Shown here: piece after piece, positions 6,680-12,722 of the stretch
Position numbering within the stretch: the stretch's first letter is position 1
Layout: every line of letters starts with the position of its first letter
DNA from: JARRNJ01 sp037385045
Lineage (GTDB): Bacteria; Pseudomonadota; Gammaproteobacteria; JASBUN01
Length of the DNA stretch: 14,563 nucleotides
Direction of reading: 5' to 3'
NCBI GenBank assembly: GCA_037385045.1
Contig: JARRNJ010000062.1
Location: forward strand, 1 to 14,563
Translations under genes and position numbers: made by a program
The notes under the pieces: model-generated
The model's database searches: none
What the model was told of the DNA's origin: nothing
The model's input: only the letters and a program-made list of their open reading frames with translations

Positions 6680-6693
6680 TGTGCATGTGCACA
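6680..6693. promoter_or_regulatory. Inverted repeat, possible operator
   Basis: TGTGCA and TGCACA flank a two-base spacer (TG), a perfect six-base half-site palindrome in the 162-base gap before the thioredoxin-propeller pair. A weak promoter-like pair lies downstream (TTGCGG 6718-6723, TACCCT 6740-6745, 16-base spacing). An operator role is only a possibility; no regulator gene is adjacent. Confidence 0.25.
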
Positions 6694-6791
6694 GTCTGCG
6701 GTGGCCGAAGTGCGCTGTTGCGGCGCGCCGTTGAGCTGTTACCCTGACTTCCATGACAGGCGTCGGCAAGCGGCCGGCACAGGTGGTACGA

Positions 6792-6799
6792 AGGAGGGG
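6792..6799 (+). promoter_or_regulatory. Strong Shine-Dalgarno of the thioredoxin-fold gene
   Basis: AGGAGGGG lies six bases before ATG 6806 and fixes that start. The same frame runs open to 6701 but would place 35 non-signal residues before the leader peptide. Confidence 0.85.
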
Positions 6800-6805
6800 A
6801 GCGCA

Positions 6806-7318
6806 ATGGGGCGTAGTGGACCAATCCGTCAGTGGGTGCCGGTACTGCTGGCGGGGATGCTTGCCGCGTCGGCGGCATGGGCGGACCCGCCCAAGGGTTA
6901 TCCGTTCCTCGCCTATGACCAGGGCTTGCGTCAGGCCCAGGCGGAGCACAAGAAGATCTTCCTGTATTTCGGCCGCTACGGCTGCGGCTGGTGCGCCAAG
7001 ACCAACCGGGAAACTTTTTCCGATCCCAAACTGCGCAAACTGTACACGGATCACTACGTGCTGGTGTACGTGGATGCCGAGAGCGGCAGGCGGCTGAACC
7101 TTCCCACCGGCGAGCGCATTACCGAGATGGAGCTGGGTGCAAGGCTGAATGTGTTCGCCACGCCGGTGTTTGTCTACCTGGAATCCGACGGAACGCCGAT
7201 CGCCAAAATACCCGGCTACAAGACCGTCAAGGATTTCGTCGAGTTCGATCACTACGTCTACGACGGCGTCTACAAGCACAAGACGCTGACCCAGTTTCTC
7301 ACGGACCAGGCGCAATGA
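6806..7318 (+). CDS. Exported thioredoxin-fold protein with CGWC site
   Basis: This 170-residue protein begins with a signal peptide: basic MGRSGPIRQ, a hydrophobic stretch VPVLLAGMLAASA, and a likely cut after AWA at residue 26. The mature part is a thioredoxin fold of the SoxW/thioredoxin-like type. It has FLYFGRYGCGWC with Cys60 and Cys63 as the redox pair, then LVYVDAES, and the cis-proline in FATP120. It should act as a periplasmic thiol-disulfide or thiol-reducing protein; the partner is unknown. The stop codon overlaps the start of the next gene (ATGA), so the two are translationally coupled. It is not a SoxW by context, as no sox genes are near. Confidence 0.85.
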   Translation: MGRSGPIRQWVPVLLAGMLAASAAWADPPKGYPFLAYDQGLRQAQAEHKKIFLYFGRYGCGWCAKTNRETFSDPKLRKLYTDHYVLVYVDAESGRRLNLPTGERITEMELGARLNVFATPVFVYLESDGTPIAKIPGYKTVKDFVEFDHYVYDGVYKHKTLTQFLTDQAQ

Positions 7319-8520
7319 TGCGCTGGCTGTGGCTGCTCTCGGCGGTGGCCGCACTGCCGGTGTCGGCGGCCGGCTGGCAGTTCAGCGCGCCATTGGCGGT
7401 GACCGGGCCGGCGCGGCCGGGGGTGTTCCAGCATCTGGAGTCCGCGGGTCGTCGCAACCTGGCGGTGGGCGCTGACAGTGTCGCACTGGTATGGGAGGAC
7501 AATCGCGGCGGCGCGCCGCAGGTCTACGTGGCTTTCAAGGCCGACCAGGCGAAGGGTTTTTCGGCGCCGCTGCAGGTCAGCGCCGGCAGGGAAGCCTACG
7601 AGCCCGCCGTTGCGGCCGTGGCCGACGGCTTTGTGGTGGCCTGGGAACAGGACGGCAGGGTGTGGATGCGCCGGGCGGCACCCGGCCGACTGGGTCCCGC
7701 CCGGCAGTTGGATTCCCGGCCATCGAGCCAGGCGACCCTGGCCGCCGCTGCCGACGGCAGTCGGCTCTACGCGGCGTGGGTGTACCGTGACGGCCGTGCT
7801 CGGCACGTGGCGGTGAGCCGGGTACGCATCGACGGCGGCCGCCTGCAGCCGGCGCCGCCGCGGCCGGCCGATGCCAGGGCACCGCACTACGACCAGCTCT
7901 ACCCCAGTGTGGCGGTCAGTCCGGATTCGGTCACCGTGGCATGGGAGGACCGTCGCGAGGGGCACACCCGGCTGTACTTCACCTATGCGGAGACGGGTGG
8001 CGACTTTGCGCCGCTGCACCCGCTCAATGCCCTGCTGCGCCCGCGCAGCCGGGTTTTCGGGCGCGGGACCGGGGTTACCCGGGTGGCGCTGGATGCCAAT
8101 GCCCGCGGCCGTGTGGCGGCGGTGTGGATGGACAAACGCCATTTCCGGGGCGGCTACGATGTTTACGCCGCGGTCAGTGACGATGGCGGCCGGCACTTCG
8201 GCCCCAATGAGCTGGCCCAGGACATGTTCGGCGACAACAACCCCCAATGGCACCCGGCCGTGGCGGTGGCGCCGTCCGGGCTGGTGGTTGCGGCCTGGGA
8301 CGATCCGCGCGACGGCACCCCGGACGTCTGGCTGTCCTGGCGCAACGCCGGCGGCTGGAGCGACGACCTGGCCGTGCCCGGCGCCTCCGGCCCCGGGGCC
8401 CAGCGCAGCCCGGTACTGGCGTTCGACCCCGCCGGTCGCCTGCACATTGCCTGGGTGGCGCGTGCCGGCGACGGCGGCACGCGCATCTTCTATAGCGTGG
8501 GTCACTTCGGCGGTGAGTGA
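7315..8520 (+). CDS. Exported seven-repeat beta-propeller protein (sialidase-like fold)
   Basis: The 401-residue product starts with a signal peptide (MMRWLWLLSAVAALPVSAAG). It then has seven repeats built around a hydrophobic strand ending in Trp, with Trp60, 110, 155, 210, 271, 328 and 380 spaced 45-61 residues apart. Several are followed by E/D-D, as in VALVWEDNRGG, VTVAWEDRREG and LVVAAWDDPRDG. One true Asp-box, SDDGGRHF, is at 288-295. This indicates a six- or seven-bladed propeller of the BNR/sialidase superfamily outside the cytoplasm. I see no sialidase active-site set, so binding or scaffold roles are as likely as an enzyme. Its ATG shares bases with the stop of the thioredoxin-fold gene, implying joint function or coupled synthesis. 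ATG 7318 is an equal start choice. Confidence 0.8.
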   Translation: MMRWLWLLSAVAALPVSAAGWQFSAPLAVTGPARPGVFQHLESAGRRNLAVGADSVALVWEDNRGGAPQVYVAFKADQAKGFSAPLQVSAGREAYEPAVAAVADGFVVAWEQDGRVWMRRAAPGRLGPARQLDSRPSSQATLAAAADGSRLYAAWVYRDGRARHVAVSRVRIDGGRLQPAPPRPADARAPHYDQLYPSVAVSPDSVTVAWEDRREGHTRLYFTYAETGGDFAPLHPLNALLRPRSRVFGRGTGVTRVALDANARGRVAAVWMDKRHFRGGYDVYAAVSDDGGRHFGPNELAQDMFGDNNPQWHPAVAVAPSGLVVAAWDDPRDGTPDVWLSWRNAGGWSDDLAVPGASGPGAQRSPVLAFDPAGRLHIAWVARAGDGGTRIFYSVGHFGGE

Positions 8521-8527
8521 GGCGCGG

Positions 8528-8543
8528 CCGCGGTGTGCCGCGG
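8528..8543. other. GC-rich stem-loop after the propeller gene
   Basis: CCGCGG-TGTG-CCGCGG forms a perfect six-pair hairpin eight bases after the stop at 8520. The following bases are not a T-tract (GTACGGGTTTGAGG), so it is not a clear intrinsic terminator. It may protect the 3' end or help Rho-dependent ending. Confidence 0.3.
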
Positions 8544-8625
8544 GTACGGGTTTGAGGCCCGGGTTTTCGGTTATCATGGATGCCAATGACCGCCCACGTG
8601 GTCGCGACCGTGATAGCGGAGTCCC

Positions 8626-9267
8626 ATGCCCGACTGGCTGACCGTCAGCGCCATCCTGCTGTTCGCCTTGAGCCTGGCCGCGCTGGTGACGGCGTTCCTG
8701 GCCCTGCGCAGGCGCCGCTTGCTGGGAACCGCCACGGGCCTGCTGTCGGCGCTGCTGTTGTTGTGTTTCGCGGCCCTGCTGGGCACTATCAGCGTGGCGA
8801 TCCAGGGCTACCGGGCGCTCACCCACGAGCAGGTGGCGGCGCGGATCGATACCCGCCCCGACGGCCCCGGCGAGTTCGTCGCCCGGTTTCATTTTCCCGA
8901 CGGCCGCGAGGCCACGTACCGCTTGGCCGGCGATCAGCTCTACGTGGATGCCTACATCCTCAAGTGGAAGCCGATCGCCAATTTCTTCGGCCTGCATACC
9001 GCCTATCGCCTTGACCGCGTGGCCGGACGCTATCGGCGATTGGCCGACGAGCAGCACCAGCCCCATACGGTCTACGCCGTACACGATGACCACAAAATCC
9101 TGGATATGTTCCGGCTGCGCCAGCGCTATGCCCTGTTTCGTCCGTTGCTGGATGCCGAGTACGGTTCGGCCACCTACATTGCCGGCGACCGGCGCGCCCA
9201 CTACGAATTGCTGGTATCCGGGACCGGCCTGTTGATCCGCAGGACCGGCGCCGGCGGCAACGGGTGA
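8626..9267 (+). CDS. Uncharacterised two-helix membrane protein
   Basis: I do not recognise a named family with certainty; similar proteins in gammaproteobacteria have been loosely labelled multidrug-efflux-like without support. The 213-residue protein has two N-terminal hydrophobic helices (about 5-27 and 33-57) separated by an RRRR turn, suggesting an N-out/cytoplasmic-loop hairpin in the inner membrane. A soluble domain of about 150 residues, probably beta-rich and periplasmic, follows. Recognisable blocks are FPDGREATYRLAGDQLYVDAYILKWKP (90-116), RLDRVAGRYRRL and the C-terminal HYELLVSGTGLLIRR. GGAG four bases before ATG 8626 supports that start. It lies 39 bases before mtfA on the same strand and may be co-transcribed with it. 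Confidence 0.75.
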   Translation: MPDWLTVSAILLFALSLAALVTAFLALRRRRLLGTATGLLSALLLLCFAALLGTISVAIQGYRALTHEQVAARIDTRPDGPGEFVARFHFPDGREATYRLAGDQLYVDAYILKWKPIANFFGLHTAYRLDRVAGRYRRLADEQHQPHTVYAVHDDHKILDMFRLRQRYALFRPLLDAEYGSATYIAGDRRAHYELLVSGTGLLIRRTGAGGNG

Positions 9268-9306
9268 CGGCTCGCCGGGCGCGATTTCCATGACGGGGCT
9301 GCGGCC

Positions 9307-10131
9307 GTGCTGATGCTGGTGCTGCTGTGCGCGGTGGGCGTTGCCGTGATCGGGGCGGTGGTGCTGCCCCCGATGTGGCGCCAACGGCGGCGGGCGGCGC
9401 TGCGGCGCACTCCGCTGCCGCAAGCCTGGCACCAGATCCTGCAGCGCCGGGTGCCGGCCTACCGCCGCTTGCCGCCGGCGCTGCGCCAGCAGCTGCATGG
9501 CATCATCCAGGTGCTGCTGGCGGAAAAGCAGTTCGTGGGCTGCGCCGGGCTGGAGGTGACCGACGCGATGCGGGTGACCATCGCCGCGCAGGCCGGCCTG
9601 CTGCTGTTGAACCGGGAAACGGGCTACTATCCCGGTCTTTCTTCCATCCTGGTCTATCCGCAGGCGTTTTTCGTCCGCCACGAGAGCCGTGACGATGCCG
9701 GCGTGCACTCGTTGCGCGAACGGGTGTTGAGCGGCGAGTCCTGGGGCCTGGGCAAAGTGGTGGTGTCCTGGGACGACGTGGAGCGGGGTACGGCCGATTT
9801 CAGCGACGGCGTCAATGTGGTGTTGCATGAGTTCGCCCACCAGTTGGACCAGGAGTCCGGCAGCGCCAACGGCGCGCCGTTGCTGCGTTCGCGTGAGGGC
9901 TACCGCCACTGGAGCCATGTATTCTCGGCCGAGTACGACGCCCTGTGTCAGCGGGTGGCGCGCAACGAGCCGTCGCTGATCGACCCGTACGGCGCCACCG
10001 ATCCCGCTGAGTTCTTCGCCGTGGTCACCGAGCTGTTTTTCGAACGTCCCGGGGATCTGGCGCAGCAGCATCCGTCCCTGTACGACGAATTGAGCGCCTA
10101 CTATGGCGTGGATCCGGCACAATGGGCCTGA
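9307..10131 (+). CDS. mtfA: MtfA-type zinc-dependent peptidase
   Basis: This 274-residue protein matches the MtfA (M90) family. The zinc motif HEFAH is at His174-Glu175-Phe-Ala-His178. The third ligand is probably Glu235 in DPAEFFAVVTELFF. LNRETGYYPGLSSILVYPQAF and GVHSLRERVLSGESWGLGKVVVSWDDVERG are further family blocks. In E. coli MtfA is an aminopeptidase activated by binding the repressor Mlc, tuning glucose PTS expression; whether Mlc exists here is unknown. Unlike E. coli MtfA, an N-terminal hydrophobic helix (about 2-23) followed by RQRRR suggests membrane anchoring. The start may be GTG 9307 or ATG 9313. Confidence 0.9.
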   Translation: MLMLVLLCAVGVAVIGAVVLPPMWRQRRRAALRRTPLPQAWHQILQRRVPAYRRLPPALRQQLHGIIQVLLAEKQFVGCAGLEVTDAMRVTIAAQAGLLLLNRETGYYPGLSSILVYPQAFFVRHESRDDAGVHSLRERVLSGESWGLGKVVVSWDDVERGTADFSDGVNVVLHEFAHQLDQESGSANGAPLLRSREGYRHWSHVFSAEYDALCQRVARNEPSLIDPYGATDPAEFFAVVTELFFERPGDLAQQHPSLYDELSAYYGVDPAQWA

Positions 10132-10154
10132 CCGAACCGAACCGAACCGAACCG
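10131..10154. repeat. Pentanucleotide tandem repeat (ACCGA)x4.8
   Basis: Four full ACCGA units and a partial ACCG run without error between the convergent genes mtfA and cnoX. The first A is also the last base of the mtfA stop codon, so unit gain or loss would not change either protein. It ends eight bases before the cnoX stop codon at 10163-10165. Strand slippage could vary the copy number. Confidence 0.9.
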
Positions 10155-10162
10155 TGGCGCGG

Positions 10163-11026
10163 TCAGCGGAGCAGGTCGAGCATGACCGCCCGATAGCGTC
10201 GGGTGAGTTCATGGCCGCTGCCGAGCAGATCAAAGATGGCGATCAGGCCTGTACGTGCCTTGCCGTTGTCAACGGCTGGGCCTCTGCGCAGGATTTCCAG
10301 CAACTCCGTGATTGCGCCTTCGTAGTCGTCCCGGGCCAGACGGTGGGCACTGAGGGCGAACCGGGCTTCGAGGTCGGCCGGATCGTCGCTGATGCGGCGT
10401 TCAAGCTGTGCCACATCGGGCGCCGCGGCGGACGCGGCCATGAACCGGGCATGGGCGAGCAGGCGGGCGGCTTCAGCCTGTTCCCGGTCGGCTGTGTTCA
10501 GGCGCTCCAGGATCTGCTGTGCTTCCGCGGGGCGTTGTTCGCGCAGCAGCAGCTTGGCGAGCACCACGGCCAGCTGTGGATCGTCGGGCTGCGCGTCGGC
10601 CAGCTGCCGCAGTTGTTCCAATGCGCTGTCGCGCTCGCCGTCTTGGTAACGGCGCACCGCTTCGGCGATGCCGCGGTCCGCAGCGTGGGCCACGTGGCGG
10701 TCGAGCACGGCACGCAAGGCACGTTCGGACTCGGCGCCGTGCACCTCGTCCACCACCCGTTCGTGACGAAACACCTTGACCGTGGGCAGGCTGTTGACGC
10801 CGTAGTCCCGGGCCAGCTGCTTGTGCTGGTCGGTATTGACGTTGACCAGCAGGAAGCGACCACCGTATTCGCGCGCGAGTTTCTCGAGCACCGGCCACAG
10901 TTTGAGGCACGGACCGGCCCAGGGCGCCCAGTAGTTGACCATCACCGGGCCATGACGGGAGTTTTCCAGAACCAGTTGACGAAAATTTTCCGGTGTTGCG
11001 TCGAAGATATGCTGGGAGTCGGCCAT
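10163..11026 (-). CDS. cnoX: CnoX/YbbN-like thioredoxin-TPR chaperone
   Basis: This 287-residue protein has an N-terminal thioredoxin domain (about 5-110) and a C-terminal TPR-like helical half (about 120-287), the architecture of YbbN/CnoX. CnoX in E. coli is a holdase that passes clients to GroEL and DnaK and responds to hypochlorous acid. The redox motif is degenerate: YWAPWAGPC, with Ala37 where thioredoxin has the first Cys and only Cys40 kept. E. coli CnoX likewise lacks CxxC. It should therefore not be a classical disulfide reductase. ATG 11026 (MADSQHIFDATPENF) is chosen over a TTG at 11071 because homology begins there. No Shine-Dalgarno is visible before it. It is divergent from tspO. 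Confidence 0.88.
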   Translation of the reverse strand: MADSQHIFDATPENFRQLVLENSRHGPVMVNYWAPWAGPCLKLWPVLEKLAREYGGRFLLVNVNTDQHKQLARDYGVNSLPTVKVFRHERVVDEVHGAESERALRAVLDRHVAHAADRGIAEAVRRYQDGERDSALEQLRQLADAQPDDPQLAVVLAKLLLREQRPAEAQQILERLNTADREQAEAARLLAHARFMAASAAAPDVAQLERRISDDPADLEARFALSAHRLARDDYEGAITELLEILRRGPAVDNGKARTGLIAIFDLLGSGHELTRRYRAVMLDLLR

Positions 11027-11154
11027 ATTCGCGTTAAGATACCGAAACGCCGTGACCCTGAACAGCTGCAAAAGGCGCAGTCGGCACGGTGTTTTGGGAT
11101 GGGACCCGGGTCAAATTGCGGTGGTGGCGCATCGGTGGTTGCGGGAAGCGATGC

Positions 11155-11625
11155 ATGAGTATTCGGCGATCGGTACTGGGACTGGCGGCCTGGCTGGTGG
11201 TCACGTTTGCGGCGGCGTCGGCCGGGGCATTGTTCCAACCGGGCGATTGGTATGCGCAGCTGCAGAAGCCGACCTGGATACCTCCGGACGGGGTGTTCGC
11301 GCCGGTGTGGATTGCCCTGTACCTGTTGATGGCCGTGTCCGCGTGGCTGGTCTGGCGCGCCTCGGAGTGGCGGGCCGCGACCGTGGCCCTGGGGCTGTTC
11401 CTGGTCCAGCTGGCGTTCAACAGTGCCTGGTCGTGGCTGTTTTTCGGTCTGCACCGGCCCGGCTGGGCACTGGTCGACGTGGTGCTGCTTTGGTTCACCA
11501 TACTCGCGATGGTGGCGGCGTTTTGGCGCCACAGCCGGATGGCGGCGCTGTTGCTGGTGCCGTATGCGGCGTGGACGTTTTTTGCCGCCGTATTGAATCT
11601 CTCTGTCTGGAGCCTGAATGCCTGA
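11155..11625 (+). CDS. tspO: TspO/MBR family protein
   Basis: This 156-residue inner-membrane protein has five hydrophobic helices and the TspO signature: WYAQLQKPTWIPPDGVFAPVW (32-52), LYLLMAVSAWLVW, FNSAWSWLFFGLHRPG (88-103) and a C-terminal PYAAWTFFAAVLNLSVWSLN. Family members bind porphyrins, and in Rhodobacter TspO regulates tetrapyrrole and photosynthesis gene output. ATG 11155 is preceded by GGGAAG six bases upstream; the frame from 11089 adds 22 residues before the first helix and is unlikely. It is followed closely by a CbiX-type chelatase, consistent with a tetrapyrrole link. Confidence 0.93.
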   Translation: MSIRRSVLGLAAWLVVTFAAASAGALFQPGDWYAQLQKPTWIPPDGVFAPVWIALYLLMAVSAWLVWRASEWRAATVALGLFLVQLAFNSAWSWLFFGLHRPGWALVDVVLLWFTILAMVAAFWRHSRMAALLLVPYAAWTFFAAVLNLSVWSLNA

Positions 11626-11665
11626 GCCGGTGGGCGCAGACAGCCAAAGCGGAGCGACCGGATCG

Positions 11666-12025
11666 ATGCGAAGTCTGTTGCTGGTGGCCCATGGCAGCCG
11701 CCGTAGGGAGTCCAACGACGAGGTGAGAAGCCTTGCCGAGGGTCTGCGCGGCCGTGCCGGCGGCCGCTTCAATATCGTGCAGTGCGCGTTTCTGGAGCTG
11801 GCGGAGCCGTCGATTTCTGACGGCATCGATGCCTGCATCGCCTCCGGTGCCGGCACCGTGGTGGTGATCCCGTATTTTCTCTCGGCGGGGCGCCACGTGG
11901 TGGAGGACATCCCCGAACTGGTGGCGGCCAAACGCCGCCAGCACCCCAAGGTGCGCATTGAGCTGGCCCCGCATCTCGGTGCGGCTGAGGACATTGCGCA
12001 GTTGCTGCTCGACCAGGCCGGTTGA
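11666..12025 (+). CDS. cbiX: Small CbiX/SirB-type sirohydrochlorin chelatase
   Basis: CbiX-type chelatases insert Co(II) (cobalamin route) or Fe(II) (siroheme) into sirohydrochlorin. From ATG 11666 this is 119 residues, the size of the short single-domain form (CbiX-S), which works as a dimer. The catalytic histidines are His9 in LLLVAHGSRR and His77 in FLSAGRHVVEDIP. Typical blocks are QCAFLELAEPSI and GAGTVVVIPYFLSAG. An alternative ATG at 11618 overlaps the tspO stop by eight bases and adds 16 residues; GGAG (11651-11654) slightly favours 11666. Metal choice cannot be told from sequence. Confidence 0.87.
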   Translation: MRSLLLVAHGSRRRESNDEVRSLAEGLRGRAGGRFNIVQCAFLELAEPSISDGIDACIASGAGTVVVIPYFLSAGRHVVEDIPELVAAKRRQHPKVRIELAPHLGAAEDIAQLLLDQAG

Positions 12026-12073
12026 CAGTGTCGGCGCCAGCGGCGAGCATCGGCGGCGCTCTCAACCATCGGC

Positions 12074-12079
12074 GAGGTG
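12074..12079 (+). promoter_or_regulatory. Shine-Dalgarno of the DUF938 gene
   Basis: GAGGTG lies five bases before GTG 12085, fixing that as the start. The reading frame is open further upstream, but that part has no family similarity. Confidence 0.7.
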
Positions 12080-12084
12080 AATCG

Positions 12085-12687
12085 GTGATACCGGCGACCA
12101 AACCCTACTCCGAGGCATGCGACCAGAACAAGGAGCCGATTCTTTCGGTTCTGATGCAGGTGTTCGACACTGGCGGGGAAGTACTGGAGATCGGCAGCGG
12201 TACCGGTCAACACGCGGCGTATTTTCCCCGCCGATTGCCCCACCTGGTGTGGCAGCCCAGTGACGTGGCCGAGTACCTCCCCGGCATCCGGTGTTGGCTT
12301 GATGAAGCCGCATTGCCCAATGTGCGTGAGCCCGTCGCGTTGGACGTGGACGATGATCCCTGGCCAGTGCAGCGGGTCGATGGCGTTTTTTCCGCCAACA
12401 CCGCCCATATCATGTCCTGGCCCCAGGTCGAGCGCCTGTTCGCCGGGGTCGGGGAGGTGCTGACTTCCGGTGGCTGTTTCTGTCTGTACGGACCGTTCAA
12501 CTATCACGGCCGCTACACCAGCGACAGCAACGCCCGCTTCGATACCTGGCTCAAGGCCCGCGATCCGGCCAGCGGGATTCGGGACCTGGATGATCTTCTG
12601 GCGCTGGCTGCTCAGACAGGACTGCAGCTGCGGGACGATCACCCCATGCCGGTGAACAACCGCACCCTGGTCTGGGTGCGGCGCTAG
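12085..12687 (+). CDS. DUF938-family SAM-dependent methyltransferase-like protein
   Basis: The 200-residue protein starts with the DUF938 hallmark KPYSEACDQNKEPIL (6-20). A class I SAM-binding motif follows, VLEIGSGTGQH (33-43), then WQPSDV, LDVDDDPWP, SANTAHIMSW (103-112) and LYGPFNYHGRYTSDSNARFD. This is the family's normal length and pattern. The substrate of DUF938 proteins is not known to me. GTG 12085 with GAGGTG upstream is the best start. It lies 59 bases after cbiX and reads in the same direction, so it is probably in the tspO unit. The 3' end converges on the histidine kinase gene. Confidence 0.88.
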   Translation: MIPATKPYSEACDQNKEPILSVLMQVFDTGGEVLEIGSGTGQHAAYFPRRLPHLVWQPSDVAEYLPGIRCWLDEAALPNVREPVALDVDDDPWPVQRVDGVFSANTAHIMSWPQVERLFAGVGEVLTSGGCFCLYGPFNYHGRYTSDSNARFDTWLKARDPASGIRDLDDLLALAAQTGLQLRDDHPMPVNNRTLVWVRR

Positions 12688-12689
12688 CG

Positions 12690-12722
12690 CCCGCTGCGGG
12701 TCCCGGCTCGGGTCAGGTTTTT
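12690..12722. terminator. Possible terminator region between convergent genes
   Basis: Two short GC hairpins lie in tandem: CCCG-CTG-CGGG (12690-12700) and CCCG-GCT-CGGG (12702-12712). A five-T run (12718-12722) follows on the plus strand, inside the kinase 3' end. The stems are only four pairs and the T-run is not directly attached, so this is weak. Confidence 0.3.

Noticed and set aside
7315..8520. Assigning the propeller as a sialidase
   Set aside because: Only one true Asp-box is seen and no arginine triad or catalytic Tyr/Glu arrangement can be recognised.
8552..8577. TTGAGG and TATCAT as a promoter before the 8626 gene
   Set aside because: The spacing is only 14 bases, too short for a normal sigma-70 promoter.
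7270..10233. A very long open frame (987 codons) on the minus strand
   Set aside because: It runs antisense to four well-supported genes, its product is rich in Arg, Gly, Pro, His and Gln without any family motif, and GC-rich codon third positions make such frames common.
10942..12642. Minus-strand frame of 566 codons across tspO, cbiX and DUF938
   Set aside because: Three recognised plus-strand genes occupy the same region; the composition is typical of a shadow frame.
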